Of a stretch of 64,000 nucleotides of DNA, positions 32,326 through 40,417 are shown piece after piece. Under the pieces are notes generated by a model. The model had not been told where the DNA came from. It did no database searches and was given only the letters and a program-made list of their open reading frames with translations. Where the stretch lies: the NCBI RefSeq assembly GCF_900105945.1, contig NZ_FNSO01000004.1, positions 1,240,001 through 1,304,000 of the forward strand, given 5' to 3'. Made by a program: the position numbers and the translations under genes. This stretch comes from Amycolatopsis tolypomycina. GTDB lineage: Bacteria; Actinomycetota; Actinomycetes; Mycobacteriales; Pseudonocardiaceae. Position 1 is the first letter of the stretch. Each line of letters opens with the position of its first letter.

Positions 32326-33144
32326 ATGTCGGACGTGGGAGTTGACGAGTCGTTGCTGAAAAGCGTCGCGGTGCAGGTCGCGACGGAGGCCTCCGCCCTG
32401 GTCCGCGAGGCCTGGGAGGGGATGTCGTCCGGTCGCGCGGTCGCCGTCGGGACCAAGTCCGGCGCCACCGACGTGGTGACCGCGGTGGACCACGAGTCGG
32501 AGCGGCTGGTGCGGTCGCGGCTGGCTTCGCTGCGGCCCGGCGAGCCGGTGCTGGGCGAGGAAGGCGGCGGCGCCACGGGCGACGGCGTGACGTGGGTGGT
32601 CGACCCGATCGACGGGACGGTCAACTTCCTCTACGGGCTCCCGTGGTTCGCGGTCTCGGTGGCGGCCCAGGTCGCCGGCGAGTCGGTGGCGGGCGCGGTG
32701 GTCGAGCCGGCGAGCGGCCGGGTCTGGTCGGCGGCCCGCGGCCAGGGCGCGTTCCTGGACGGACGGCGCCTGGCGGTGTCGGCACCGGCGCGGCTGGAGG
32801 TGACGTTGGTCGGAACCGGTTTCGCGTACTCGCCTTCGCGGCGGGTGCGGCAGTCGCGCTTCGCGGCGTCGCTGCTCGGGCAGGTGCGGGACATCCGCCG
32901 CAACGGGGCGGCGTCCCTGGACCTGTGCGCGGTGGCGGCGGGCTGGCTGGACGCGTACGTGGAGCACGGGCTCAACCGCTGGGACTGGGCGGCGGGAGCG
33001 CTGATCGCGGCGGAGGCGGGCGCGGAGGTGTCCCTGCCGGGAACGGCACCGGAGCTGGGCGCGGACGCGACGTACGCGGCGGCGCCGTCGATCGCGGACC
33101 CGCTGCGCAAGGCGCTGGCGGACTGCGGGGCGGCGGAGGTGTGA
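32326..33144 (+). CDS. suhB: Inositol monophosphatase family protein
   Basis: This 272-residue Mg2+-dependent phosphatase resembles SuhB (Rv2701c). Metal motifs are intact: LGEEGG (Glu78/Glu79), WVVDPIDGTVNF (Asp93, Asp96) and the C-terminal WDWAAG. It probably dephosphorylates myo-inositol-1-phosphate for mycothiol or phosphoinositide synthesis, though other substrates are possible in this family. It is divergent from ppgK, with 64 bp between the starts. Its last codons belong to a 24-bp segment that is duplicated 100 bp downstream. Confidence 0.88.
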   Translation: MSDVGVDESLLKSVAVQVATEASALVREAWEGMSSGRAVAVGTKSGATDVVTAVDHESERLVRSRLASLRPGEPVLGEEGGGATGDGVTWVVDPIDGTVNFLYGLPWFAVSVAAQVAGESVAGAVVEPASGRVWSAARGQGAFLDGRRLAVSAPARLEVTLVGTGFAYSPSRRVRQSRFAASLLGQVRDIRRNGAASLDLCAVAAGWLDAYVEHGLNRWDWAAGALIAAEAGAEVSLPGTAPELGADATYAAAPSIADPLRKALADCGAAEV

Positions 33145-33247
33145 GCGGCCCTTCGCGCGGTTCCCGGATGTCATGAACGAGTCGTTCATGACATCCGGCG
33201 CCATGAACGACTCGTTCATGACATGCGGGGCGGCGGCCGGGTGAGCG
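33124..33247. repeat. Imperfect direct repeat flanking an inverted repeat
   Basis: Segments 33124-33147 and 33224-33247 match at 21 of 24 positions (TGCGGGGCGGCGG, then GTGAGCG). The first copy contains the end and stop codon of suhB. The two copies sit exactly 100 bp apart, and the long inverted repeat lies between them. Confidence 0.75.
33168..33224. repeat. CATGAACGA-type long inverted repeat (copy 2)
   Basis: Arms 33168-33190 and 33202-33224 are complementary over 23 bp. Each arm contains the 19-bp odd palindrome CATGAACGAGTCGTTCATG or its complement. The centre TCCGGCG matches the centre of the element at 20458-20516. It lies between the convergent genes suhB and cei and may serve as their shared terminator. 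Confidence 0.8.
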
Positions 33248-33265
33248 CCGGGCTTCAGCGCGGGG

Positions 33266-33949
33266 TCAGCACTCCACGTCGCGGGCCGAGGCGAGCAGCG
33301 TCTGGTCGACCACCGGGGCCTTCGCGCCCGCGGACTGCTCGTTGCCGCCGCCGCCCTGGTGGGCCTTCGACCAGTCCGCGAGCTGGGTGATGATCTGGCG
33401 GGCCTCGGGGCGCGGCCGCAGGTCGCCGAAGAGCGTGCCCGTCACCACGTCGACGCTGGCGTCCTTGCGGTTGTCCTGCACCAGCTCGGCGCAGGGCACC
33501 ACCAGGCTCAGCGTCCGGGCCGCCGTCACGCCGTTCTCGCCGAACCGGATCTGGCCGCGGCACTTGGCCTCGCGACCGTCGTAGGCCGGGTCGTTGGCCG
33601 GCTCCGCGGCGCCGGTGAAGCCGAGCTCGCGCAGCGTTGTCGTGGTGATGCCGCCCTGGCCGCGGCTGCCCGAGGCGTTGAGGACCCGGTAGGCGATCTT
33701 GTCCGGCGACACGGGTGTGCGGTCGTCGAGCGCGTTGTGGGGGAGGGTGCTGAACGTGACGCCCGGTGGCGGGCTCGCGGGCGGGTCGCACTTGACGGCC
33801 TCGTCGATGTCGCCCTTGCCGATCGCCGCGTTCACCCAGACGACGATCGCGCCGAGGGCGAGCACGCCGATGACGATCAGCGCCGGCAGCGGCTTGTGCT
33901 TGCGATACGGCCGCGCCCCACGGTCCCCGATGCCGTTCCCCGACGCCAC
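33266..33949 (-). CDS. cei: Envelope integrity protein Cei-like (LytR C-terminal domain)
   Basis: This 227-residue membrane-anchored protein has a cytoplasmic basic N terminus (PYRKHKPLP), one membrane helix (about residues 23-45) and an extracellular domain. The part from AYRVLNASGSRGQGGITT resembles the LytR_C fold. Two Cys pairs (CDPPA, KCRGQ, VPCAEL, DVEC) could form disulfides. Place and pattern match Rv2700 (Cei), which supports cell-envelope integrity in mycobacteria. GTG 33949 follows AAGGGA. It ends near the repeat cluster and is convergent with suhB. Confidence 0.8.
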   Translation of the reverse strand: MASGNGIGDRGARPYRKHKPLPALIVIGVLALGAIVVWVNAAIGKGDIDEAVKCDPPASPPPGVTFSTLPHNALDDRTPVSPDKIAYRVLNASGSRGQGGITTTTLRELGFTGAAEPANDPAYDGREAKCRGQIRFGENGVTAARTLSLVVPCAELVQDNRKDASVDVVTGTLFGDLRPRPEARQIITQLADWSKAHQGGGGNEQSAGAKAPVVDQTLLASARDVEC

Positions 33950-34464
33950 CTGCCCGTCCCTTCCCGAACACGAAACCGATCGTGCGTTCCGGGCACCGCC
34001 CGAGGCCGATCAGCCTAGGCGCTGCGGTCGGCGCACGTGGTCCCGGGTCACCCCCGTGGGCTCCCGCGCTCGTCCTGCGGTACCGGGCCCCAGCCGGACC
34101 GATCCCCGTGCAGCGATCGCACCACGACGGGCCCGGCCGGGGCAAGCGGACACGGGTCGCGCGTGAAGTTCTCCACCCGCGCGCAACCCGAACGGACGAC
34201 AACGCGTCTTACCTGCGGGTTCCCCCTGTCGGGTGACGATTCCCCGGCAATGTCTGACTCGTTGCAGAACCCGGATCGCGGTGAGCTACCCTTCCCGGGC
34301 TCCGGCCGCAGGAAGAGGCCCGAAAAGAAGAGACCTCGGTCACTTCGGCCGTCGGGCACAAACAGGGGCCCTGGAACGTTGACCAGCGGCACGGCGGACT
34401 CGCGGGCGCATCCGGGAGTCCGGGAAAACGACTACACAAGCTGATCGCAGGGGTGAGGGACAAC
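33950..34464. other. Divergent intergenic region, cei / DUF4193 gene
   Basis: This 515-bp stretch separates two divergent genes and must hold promoters for both. The only promoter-like pair noted is TTGCAG (34262-34267) and TACCCT (34287-34292) facing the DUF4193 gene, with a long 19-bp spacer. No tRNA, small gene with a good ribosome site, or clear hairpin was found. Confidence 0.35.
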
Positions 34465-34773
34465 ATGGCTACCGACTACGACGCTCCGCGCCGCAGCGAA
34501 GCCGACGAGCTGGCCGAAGACTCGTTGGAGGAGCTCAAGGCCCGGCGGAACGAGAACCAGTCCGGCGTCGTCGACGTCGACGAGGACGCGACCGCCGAGA
34601 ACTTCGAGCTGCCGGGTGCCGACCTCTCCGGGCTTTCCGGTGAGGACATGACCGTGAAGGTGGTGCCGAAGCAGGCGGACGAGTTCACCTGCTCCGTGTG
34701 CTTCCTGGTGCACCACCGCAGCCGGCTGGCCGAGGACAACGGCGGACGCCTGATCTGCCGCGACTGCGCCTGA
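34465..34773 (+). CDS. DUF4193 family zinc-ribbon protein
   Basis: This 102-residue acidic protein has an N-terminal disordered stretch (SEADELAEDSLEELKARRNE) and a C-terminal zinc ribbon made by CSVC and CRDC about 20 residues apart. It matches the DUF4193 family, represented by Rv2699c, which is nearly universal in actinobacteria and essential in some; the function is unknown. ATG 34465 follows GAGGGA. It stands between cei and the DUF3093 gene, as in mycobacteria, and is followed by a strong terminator. Confidence 0.88.
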   Translation: MATDYDAPRRSEADELAEDSLEELKARRNENQSGVVDVDEDATAENFELPGADLSGLSGEDMTVKVVPKQADEFTCSVCFLVHHRSRLAEDNGGRLICRDCA

Positions 34774-34865
34774 GCGACACGCAGGGGTTCTCGGACACAG
34801 GGGACGAACAGACGCGACGGAGAGCCTCGAGGGAGCACGGGGAAGGCTCGAAGCGCGCTGGGGAC

Positions 34866-34895
34866 AAGGGGGCCGGCCGGCAGGCCGGCCCCCTT
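34866..34895. terminator. GC-rich stem-loop terminator
   Basis: A 13-bp stem (34866-34878 and 34883-34895) with loop GGCA has AAG and CTT at its base. It lies between the DUF4193 gene (+) and the DUF3093 gene (-) and can serve both convergent transcripts. Confidence 0.75.
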
Positions 34896-34909
34896 CCCCA
34901 TGCCGGGGT

Positions 34910-35392
34910 TCAGGAGCTCTTGAGCAGCTCGGCGACCTTTTCCGGGTGCCGGGTGCTGAACAGCCAGTACGGCGTGGGGTCGTTCTCGTCGGTGAGGTGC
35001 ACCTTCACGACCGGGCCGACCCAGCCGCGGTGCAGCACGTAGGCGGCCGGGTCGCCGTCGCGGCCCAGTGCCTTGCGCTTGGCCTCCTTGTCGAAGATCT
35101 CCACCTCGCCGGCGAACCGCCGCGGCAGGTGGGCGTCGCCGACCCACAGCTCCGGCTCGGCGCCGCCGGTGATCCGGACCTTCGACCGGCCCAGCGACAG
35201 CAGCAGCGCCACGACGACCGGCAACGCGATCACGTACGGCAGCCACGCCCGGATCCCCGGGTACCCGAGGTCGATCTCGGCGGCCAGGAGGATCGCGCCC
35301 AGGACCGGCAGCGGCCAGCCCCACCACGGGACGTACAGCCGTTCGGAGTGCCGGACCGCGGTGTTCGCGGCCGTCTTCGCTGATTCACCCAC
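34910..35392 (-). CDS. DUF3093 family membrane protein
   Basis: This 160-residue protein has two adjacent membrane helices (about residues 25-70, [18 protein letters not shown] and [18 protein letters not shown]) and a C-terminal soluble domain with [20 protein letters not shown] and [12 protein letters not shown]. It matches DUF3093 (Rv2698); the function is unknown. The GTG start at 35392 lies only 24 bp from the divergent dut start, so the two promoters must overlap. The open frame upstream of 35392 is a shadow of dut. Confidence 0.85.
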   Translation of the reverse strand: MGESAKTAANTAVRHSERLYVPWWGWPLPVLGAILLAAEIDLGYPGIRAWLPYVIALPVVVALLLSLGRSKVRITGGAEPELWVGDAHLPRRFAGEVEIFDKEAKRKALGRDGDPAAYVLHRGWVGPVVKVHLTDENDPTPYWLFSTRHPEKVAELLKSS

Positions 35393-35416
35393 GGGAACAG
35401 AGTAATCTCGCGGCCC

Positions 35417-35920
35417 GTGTCCAGCGTTCAGGTACTCCTCTCCCGGCTCGATCCGGATGTCCCGCTGCCCGCCTACGCCCGACCGGGCGACGCGGGCGCC
35501 GATCTCGTCACCACCTCGGATATCGTGCTGCGACCCGGGGAACGCGGCGTCGTCGGCACCGGCGTCGCGATCGCGCTGCCGCCCGGGTACGCGGGGTTCG
35601 TCCACCCGCGGTCCGGCCTGGCCGCCCGGGCAGGCCTTTCGGTGGTGAACACCCCGGGCACGATCGACTCGGGCTACCGCGGCGAGATCAAGGTCTGCCT
35701 GATCAACCACGACCCGGTGCACCCGCTGGAGCTGACGCGCGGCGACCGCATCGCCCAGCTGGTCGTGCAGCGGGTCGAGCACGCCGAGTTCGTCGAGGTC
35801 GACGCGCTCGACGCGACCGAGCGGGGCGACGGAGGCTACGGCTCCACGGGTGGACACGCCACACTGGGAGCACCGGCGCTCGCCGCGAGCGCCGCCACGG
35901 GGGAAGGAACGGAGAAGTAG
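35417..35920 (+). CDS. dut: dUTP pyrophosphatase (trimeric dUTPase)
   Basis: This 167-residue enzyme hydrolyses dUTP to dUMP, limiting uracil in DNA and feeding dTMP synthesis. All five trimeric dUTPase motifs are seen in order: [36 protein letters not shown] and the C-terminal [11 protein letters not shown] short Ala-rich tail follows. The TAG stop overlaps the next start by one base (TAGTG), so dut and the DUF3710 gene are co-translated, as in mycobacteria. Confidence 0.95.
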   Translation: MSSVQVLLSRLDPDVPLPAYARPGDAGADLVTTSDIVLRPGERGVVGTGVAIALPPGYAGFVHPRSGLAARAGLSVVNTPGTIDSGYRGEIKVCLINHDPVHPLELTRGDRIAQLVVQRVEHAEFVEVDALDATERGDGGYGSTGGHATLGAPALAASAATGEGTEK

Positions 35921-36582
35921 TGGGGATTTTCGGACGCAAGCGGCGGACCGAGGGCGGATCCGCCGGACGGCACGCCGCGCCCGAGTCTGACGACACGATC
36001 GAGGACGAGGCGTACGAAGAGGATTCGGAGCTTTCGGACGTTTCCGACGGTCCGTTCGACGTCGCCGACTTCGAAGACGACGGCATCCCGCGGATCGACC
36101 TCGGCTCGGTGAAGGTGCCGGTGCCCGACGGTTCCCAGGTCCAGGTCGAGATGGACCCGGAGGCCGGCGGCGTGCGCGCCGTGCACGTCGTCACCGAGCA
36201 GGGCCAGATCACGGTCAGCGCGTACGCCGCGCCGCGCTCGGGCGGGCTGTGGCGGGAGGTCAGCTCCGAGCTGGCCGACCAGCTGCGGTCCGACGGCGCG
36301 AAGGTCACCATCGGCCGCGGCGTGTGGGGTCTGGAGATCTCGGCCATCATCGGCGACGTCGCCCTGCGCTTCGTCGGCGTCGACCGGCCCCGCTGGATGC
36401 TGCGCGGCGTCATCGCCGGCCCGCAGTCGGAGGCCGCGGCGGCCGTCGAGGTGCTGCGCGAGATCGTCCGGCGGACCATCGTCGACCGCGGCGACGCCCC
36501 GATGCCGGTCCGCACCCCGCTGACCATCACGCTGCCCGAGGCGGTCGCCGAGCACATCGCGGCCCAGCAGCAGCAGGGCTGA
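35920..36582 (+). CDS. DUF3710 domain protein
   Basis: This 220-residue soluble protein starts with a basic segment (GIFGRKRRTEGG), then a strongly acidic stretch (residues about 24-50) and a globular domain containing SAYAAPRSGGLWREV and VDRPRWMLRGVIAG. It matches DUF3710 (Rv2696c). Its role is unknown; constant linkage to dut suggests a link to nucleotide or DNA metabolism, which is only an inference. GTG 35920 shares its G with the dut stop and follows GGAG. Confidence 0.85.
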   Translation: MGIFGRKRRTEGGSAGRHAAPESDDTIEDEAYEEDSELSDVSDGPFDVADFEDDGIPRIDLGSVKVPVPDGSQVQVEMDPEAGGVRAVHVVTEQGQITVSAYAAPRSGGLWREVSSELADQLRSDGAKVTIGRGVWGLEISAIIGDVALRFVGVDRPRWMLRGVIAGPQSEAAAAVEVLREIVRRTIVDRGDAPMPVRTPLTITLPEAVAEHIAAQQQQG

Positions 36583-36591
36583 CGTCACCGT

Positions 36592-36628
36592 CCGTGAAGG
36601 CCACCTCCCGGCGAGGTGGCCTTCACGG
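36592..36628. terminator. Stem-loop overlapping the end of the convergent gene
   Basis: A 16-bp perfect stem (36592-36607 and 36613-36628) with a 5-nt loop follows the DUF3710 gene by 9 bp. Its right arm contains the stop codon of the minus-strand hydrolase (36623-36625), so it can end both transcripts. Confidence 0.75.
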
Positions 36629-37336
36629 CGTTTTCCGGGCCCTCAGGAAGGCGAGGACGGTCGCCCGGCCGAGGGACTCGCGGTCCGCGCCCAGCGCCGT
36701 GAGCGTCGTCTCCCCGAGGGCCGCGCGGGGGAGTGCGCTCGCCCACTCCGATGCGACTTTCGTCGGGTGGATCGGGTCGTCGGTGCAGGTGCCGATCCCG
36801 GCCGGGACGTCGAGCGCCGCGAGGTCGGCCAGGGTCGGCGCCGGACGGCCCGCGGCGGCGCGCAGGCTGCCGGCGAGGCCGTCGCCGTGGCGGCGCCACG
36901 CCCGGTCCAGTTCGGCCCGCAGCCAGTCTGGGCTGCCCGCGGTCTGGGCCAGTGCCGCGGCGACGCCGGAATCGGCCACCAGATCCGCCGTCAGCGTCGC
37001 GGCGAGCGATGCGGGTGCCGGGCCCGGGACGCCGTTCCAGGCCGGGAGGGCGGCCAGCAGGCCCCCGCAACGGGCCGGGTTGCGGACCGCCCACTCCGCG
37101 GCGAGGTGGGCGCCGAAGGAGATGCCGCCGACGAGGAGGGCGCCCTGCTCGTCCGCGAGCGCGTCGAGGGTCGCCAGGTAGGCGTCGCCGAGCCCGGCAC
37201 CAGGGGTCGGCGGTGGCGCGATGAGCGGGACGCCGAGGGCACGCAGGGGCCGTTCGAAGACGGCCCGGACGAACACGTCGTCCGAGCCGGTGCCGGGCAG
37301 CAGCACCGCCGTGGGAACTCTGATTGCGGACGTCAC
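36623..37336 (-). CDS. Alpha/beta-hydrolase-like protein (Rv2695 type)
   Basis: This roughly 237-residue protein has the alpha/beta hydrolase pattern: LLPGTGSDD near the start as oxyanion region, nucleophile elbow GGISFGAH (G-x-S-x-G) and a later acid candidate in GTCTDDPIHPT. It sits where M. tuberculosis has Rv2695. The substrate is unknown. The GTG at 37336 has AAGGA about 8 nt upstream and is preferred over the upstream in-frame codon. It is divergent from the OB-fold gene. Confidence 0.75.
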   Translation of the reverse strand: MTSAIRVPTAVLLPGTGSDDVFVRAVFERPLRALGVPLIAPPPTPGAGLGDAYLATLDALADEQGALLVGGISFGAHLAAEWAVRNPARCGGLLAALPAWNGVPGPAPASLAATLTADLVADSGVAAALAQTAGSPDWLRAELDRAWRRHGDGLAGSLRAAAGRPAPTLADLAALDVPAGIGTCTDDPIHPTKVASEWASALPRAALGETTLTALGADRESLGRATVLAFLRARKTP

Positions 37337-37443
37337 GTTGCAATCCTTGCGCAAAGGCGTTTCCCTGGCGGGGACCGCAGCTACGCTGGAAATCGCACGG
37401 GCCGCATGCACCACGTCGGGGGCCCCGGAGCACAGGAGTACCT

Positions 37444-37824
37444 ATGTCCGCCAAAGACGGCGGCTACTTCAGCCGGTTGGTTCGCAAGCTGACCAGCGAC
37501 GTCGAGGATCTCGACGCCGACGAAATGTCGATGAGGTCCGGCGCCGAGGGGGCGCAGCGGGCGTGTGACTGCCGCTCCGGCGAAGAGGTCACCGTGATGG
37601 GGCGGCTGCGCAGCGTCGAACTCTGCCCGACCAACGAGGCCGCCACGCTGGAGGCGGAGCTGTTCGACGGGACACAGGGCGTGACGCTAATCTGGCTCGG
37701 CCGCCGCCGGATCCCGGGCATCGAGCCTGGCCGGACGATCAAGGTGCGCGGCCGGATGGCCGAGCGTGACGGCCAGAAGGTGCTGTACAACCCCTATTAC
37801 GAGCTCCAGAGCCCAGTGAGTTGA
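37444..37824 (+). CDS. OB-fold nucleic acid-binding domain protein (Rv2694c-like)
   Basis: This 126-residue protein has an OB-fold beta barrel from about residue 45: EEVTVMGRLRSVEL, ATLEAELFDGTQGVTLIWLG, and PGRTIKVRGRMAERDGQKVL. Such domains occur in RecG-like and tRNA-binding proteins and bind single-stranded nucleic acid; no enzyme domain is attached. AGGAG lies 5 nt before ATG 37444. The gene is followed after 9 bp by the DUF3159 gene, the same pair as in mycobacteria. Confidence 0.85.
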   Translation: MSAKDGGYFSRLVRKLTSDVEDLDADEMSMRSGAEGAQRACDCRSGEEVTVMGRLRSVELCPTNEAATLEAELFDGTQGVTLIWLGRRRIPGIEPGRTIKVRGRMAERDGQKVLYNPYYELQSPVS

Positions 37825-37833
37825 TCACCCATC

Positions 37834-38553
37834 GTGACTGAACCCGCCTCGAGCGAGAAGAAGACCGACGGCGAAGAGCCGCAGCCCACCCTGCTGGAGC
37901 AGATGGGCGGCGTGTCCGGCCTGATCTACTCGTCGGTACCGGTGATCGTCTTCGTGCTGGCGAACGCGTTCTTCGGCCTGACGGCGGCGATCTGGACGGC
38001 GATCGGCAGCGCGGTGGCCATCACGGTGCTGCGCGTGGTCCGCAAGGAGCCGCTGCAGCCGGCGATCTCGGGCTTCTTCGGCGTCGCGATCGCGGCGTTC
38101 ATCGCCTACCGCACGGGGTCGGCGAAGGGGTTCTTCCTGTTCGGGATCTACGCGAGCCTGATCTACTGCGGCATCTTCGTGCTGTCGGTGGTGGTGCGCT
38201 GGCCGATCGCGGGCGTGGTCTGGAACCTGCTCAACGGCACGGGCCAGGCATGGCGCAAGGACAAGCCGTCCCGCTACGGCTACGACATCGCCACCCTGGC
38301 GATGGCGGCGATCTTCGCGGCCCGGTTCGTGGTGCAGCGGTGGCTGTACCAGGAGGACTACACGGGCTGGCTGGCCTTCGCGAAGATCGCGATGGGCTAC
38401 CCGCTGTACGCGCTGGGCCTGCTGGTGGTCGTGTGGGCGGTCCGCCGGTCGGACAAGCGCCTGAAGGCACTGGCCGAGTCGGAGCCCACCCCGGAGACGG
38501 ACGCGGAGATCGAGGCCCGCCTGCGCGAGAAGTACGCAACCCCGGAGTCCTGA
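37834..38553 (+). CDS. DUF3159 integral membrane protein
   Basis: This 239-residue protein has about six membrane helices, short acidic N and C termini, and the segment LLEQMGGVSGLIYSSVPVI near the start, matching DUF3159 (Rv2693c). Function unknown. GTG 37834 follows the OB-fold gene by 9 bp, so they form an operon. Immediately downstream is a GC hairpin shared with another locus at 50280, then the 21-bp repeat array. Confidence 0.85.
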   Translation: MTEPASSEKKTDGEEPQPTLLEQMGGVSGLIYSSVPVIVFVLANAFFGLTAAIWTAIGSAVAITVLRVVRKEPLQPAISGFFGVAIAAFIAYRTGSAKGFFLFGIYASLIYCGIFVLSVVVRWPIAGVVWNLLNGTGQAWRKDKPSRYGYDIATLAMAAIFAARFVVQRWLYQEDYTGWLAFAKIAMGYPLYALGLLVVVWAVRRSDKRLKALAESEPTPETDAEIEARLREKYATPES

Positions 38554-38574
38554 GCCGCACAACCCGCGCGCGTT

Positions 38575-38617
38575 GGGGGCGCCCCCCGGTTTCCACTCTA
38601 CCGGCCGCCACCGACAG
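38575..38617 (-). repeat. Dispersed hairpin/promoter-like element (copy 1)
   Basis: On the minus strand this reads CTGTCGGTG, 8 bp, TAGAGT, then about 8 bp and the palindrome GGGGGCGCCCCC (38575-38586). Read on the plus strand it is a terminator-like hairpin plus GGTTTCC, 22 bp after the DUF3159 stop. The first two blocks fit the RecA-NDp/PafBC promoter consensus tTGTCRGTG-N8-TAnnnT. A near-identical copy is at 50249-50291. Confidence 0.65.
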
Positions 38618-38638
38618 TTTCGCCGCGCCGGCGCCCGA

Positions 38639-38818
38639 TCACGCTGATGCCTCCACAATCACGCGTGATGCCCCTCCAGACACGCGTGATGCCTCCCTGA
38701 TCACGCGAGATGCCTCGTCCAGCACGTGAGATCCGGCCCCAATCACGTGAGATCCGGGCCCGATCACGCGAGTCCCGCCCCCAATCACGCGAGTCCCGCC
38801 CCCAATCACGCGAGACGG
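38639..38818. repeat. 21-bp-phased TCACGCG array A
   Basis: Nine units carry the core (A)TCACGCG or close variants at 38639, 38659, 38680, 38701, 38722, 38743, 38764, 38785 and 38806. Spacing is 20 bp once and then 21 bp seven times. Unit ends vary (TGATGCC, AGATCC, AGTCCC). The array lies between the convergent DUF3159 and ceoC genes. The rest of 38554-39007 holds only a 15-bp tandem duplication (GCGGAGGCCGAACCA, 38967-38996) and no gene. Confidence 0.85.
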
Positions 38819-39007
38819 CCAGGGCCCACGGCACGAGACCGGACGACACCCAGACCCCCGCAACCCCGATCCGAAGCCAGAACACGGCCGGCGGCGCCGG
38901 GGCAAGGCACGCTTTCCCGCCTTGACGCGGCGCTGCCGGCCGTAGTCACAATCAGGCTTCGGGGTGGCGGAGGCCGAACCAGCGGAGGCCGAACCAGAGG
39001 CAAAGCC

Positions 39008-39664
39008 TCAGTACCCGAGCGCCGTCCGAATCTCCGGCTCCACATCGGCAGTCGCGACGAAGAGCAGCTCGTCGCCAGGCTCCAGCGGGTCCTCCGGCTG
39101 CGGCACGATCACCCGGTCACCCCGCAGAATGGTCACCAACGCCGCATCCCGAGGCAGTGTCAGCTCGCTCACCGGCTTCCCGGCCAGCGGCGTCTCCGCC
39201 GGCAGCGTCAGCTCGACGAGGTTCGCGTTGCTCTGCCGGAACGTCATCAGCCGCACGAGGTCGCCGACGCTGACCGCCTCCTCGACCATCGCCGCCAGCA
39301 TCCGCGGGGTCGAGACGGCGACGTCCACGCCCCAGGCGTCGGTGAACAGCCACTCGTTGGCCGGGTTGTTCACCCGGGCCACCACGCGCCGCACCGCGAA
39401 CTCCGTCTTGGCCAGCAGCGAGACCACCAGGTTCGCCTTGTCGTCGCCCGTCGCGGCGATGACGACGTCGCACTGCTCGATCCCGGACTCCTCCAGGATC
39501 GACACCTCGCACGCGTCGCCGAGCACCCAGTCGGCCTGCTCGACCGCGTGCGGCTCGAACTGGTCGGCCTCGCGCTCGATCAGCATCACCTGGTGCCTGC
39601 CGTCGATCAGCTCGGCGGCGATGGAGCGGCCGACCGCCCCGGCGCCCGCAATCGCGACCCTCAT
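39008..39664 (-). CDS. ceoC: TrkA-family potassium uptake regulatory protein
   Basis: This 218-residue cytoplasmic protein has an RCK_N Rossmann domain (MRVAIAGAGAVGRSIAAELI, NAD-binding GxGxxG) and a C-terminal TrkA_C domain (VELTLPAETPLAGKPVSEL). It would gate a K+ channel or transporter in response to NAD(H) or nucleotides. ATG 39664 overlaps the stop of the upstream trkA-like gene (ATGA). The pair matches Rv2691/Rv2692 (ceoB/ceoC). No Trk membrane subunit is in the window. Confidence 0.9.
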   Translation of the reverse strand: MRVAIAGAGAVGRSIAAELIDGRHQVMLIEREADQFEPHAVEQADWVLGDACEVSILEESGIEQCDVVIAATGDDKANLVVSLLAKTEFAVRRVVARVNNPANEWLFTDAWGVDVAVSTPRMLAAMVEEAVSVGDLVRLMTFRQSNANLVELTLPAETPLAGKPVSELTLPRDAALVTILRGDRVIVPQPEDPLEPGDELLFVATADVEPEIRTALGY

Positions 39665-40326
39665 GCCTCGTCCTCCGGTTCGCGGTGGGCCACACTCGTC
39701 ACGTCGCTGACGGTGCCGGACCGCGCCGCCACCCACACGACGTCGTCGGCCTGCAGCACCGTCTTGGTGTCGGGCAGCACGCCGGTGCCGAAGCGCATGA
39801 TGAACGCCACCCGCGCGCCGGTCGCCTCCTGCAGGGACCGCACCGAGTGCCCGACCCAGCCCTCGTGCAGCGGCAGCTGCAGCAGCGCCACGTTGCCCGA
39901 CGGGTCACGCCACGCCGACGCGACGCCGTCCGGCAGCAGGGTGCGCAGGAACCGGTCGGTGGTCCACGGCACGGTCGCGACCGTCGGGATGCCCAGCCGC
40001 TCGTACACCGCCGCGCGCTTGTGGTCGTAGATGCGCGCGACGACGTGCTCGATGCCGAAGTTCTCGCGCGCGACCCGCGCCGAAATGATGTTCGAGTTGT
40101 CGCCGCTGGACACCGCCGCGAACGCGCCGGCCCGCTCGATGCCCGCCTCGATCAGCACCCGGCGGTCGAAGCCGACGCCGACGACCTGCTGGCCGTGGAA
40201 GTCGCTGCCGAGCCGGCGGAACGCCTGCTGGTTCTTGTCGATGACGGCCACCTCGTGGCCGAGCCGCTCCAGCGCAGCGGCCAGGGACGCGCCGACCCGG
40301 CCGCATCCCATGATCACCACGTGCAC
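39661..40326 (-). CDS. ceoB: TrkA-family potassium uptake regulatory protein
   Basis: This 221-residue protein is the first gene of the ceoB-ceoC pair. RCK_N begins VVIMGCGRVGASLAAALERL; the ligand Asp is in VAVIDKNQQ. The C-terminal half (NVALLQLPLHEGWVGHSVRSL) is a TrkA_C domain. It probably forms a gating ring with the second protein on a potassium transporter. GTG 40326 follows GGAGG with 6 nt spacing. It is divergent from the APC permease, with about 90 bp between starts. Confidence 0.9.
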   Translation of the reverse strand: MHVVIMGCGRVGASLAAALERLGHEVAVIDKNQQAFRRLGSDFHGQQVVGVGFDRRVLIEAGIERAGAFAAVSSGDNSNIISARVARENFGIEHVVARIYDHKRAAVYERLGIPTVATVPWTTDRFLRTLLPDGVASAWRDPSGNVALLQLPLHEGWVGHSVRSLQEATGARVAFIMRFGTGVLPDTKTVLQADDVVWVAARSGTVSDVTSVAHREPEDEA

Positions 40327-40405
40327 GCCCTGCCTCCTCCTCGGCGGTTACCCGTCCGACCTACCCCTATCCACCAGCGCCGAACCTACCGTGCCCCGGT
40401 GCCGT

Positions 40406-40411
40406 TAGGCT
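40406..40411 (+). promoter_or_regulatory. Candidate -10 (TAGGCT) for a leaderless transcript
   Basis: TAGGCT ends 6 bp before GTG 40418. This places the expected transcription start on the start codon of the APC permease. No ribosome binding site is present upstream of that codon, which fits a leaderless mRNA. The -35 region is not recognisable. Confidence 0.35.
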
Positions 40412-40417
40412 TTCGTG

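Noticed and set aside
38639..38818. Array A as a heptapeptide-repeat protein on the minus strand
   Set aside because: A 21-bp unit leaves all frames open, so a repeat peptide appears in several frames. No ribosome site or flanking gene supports translation.
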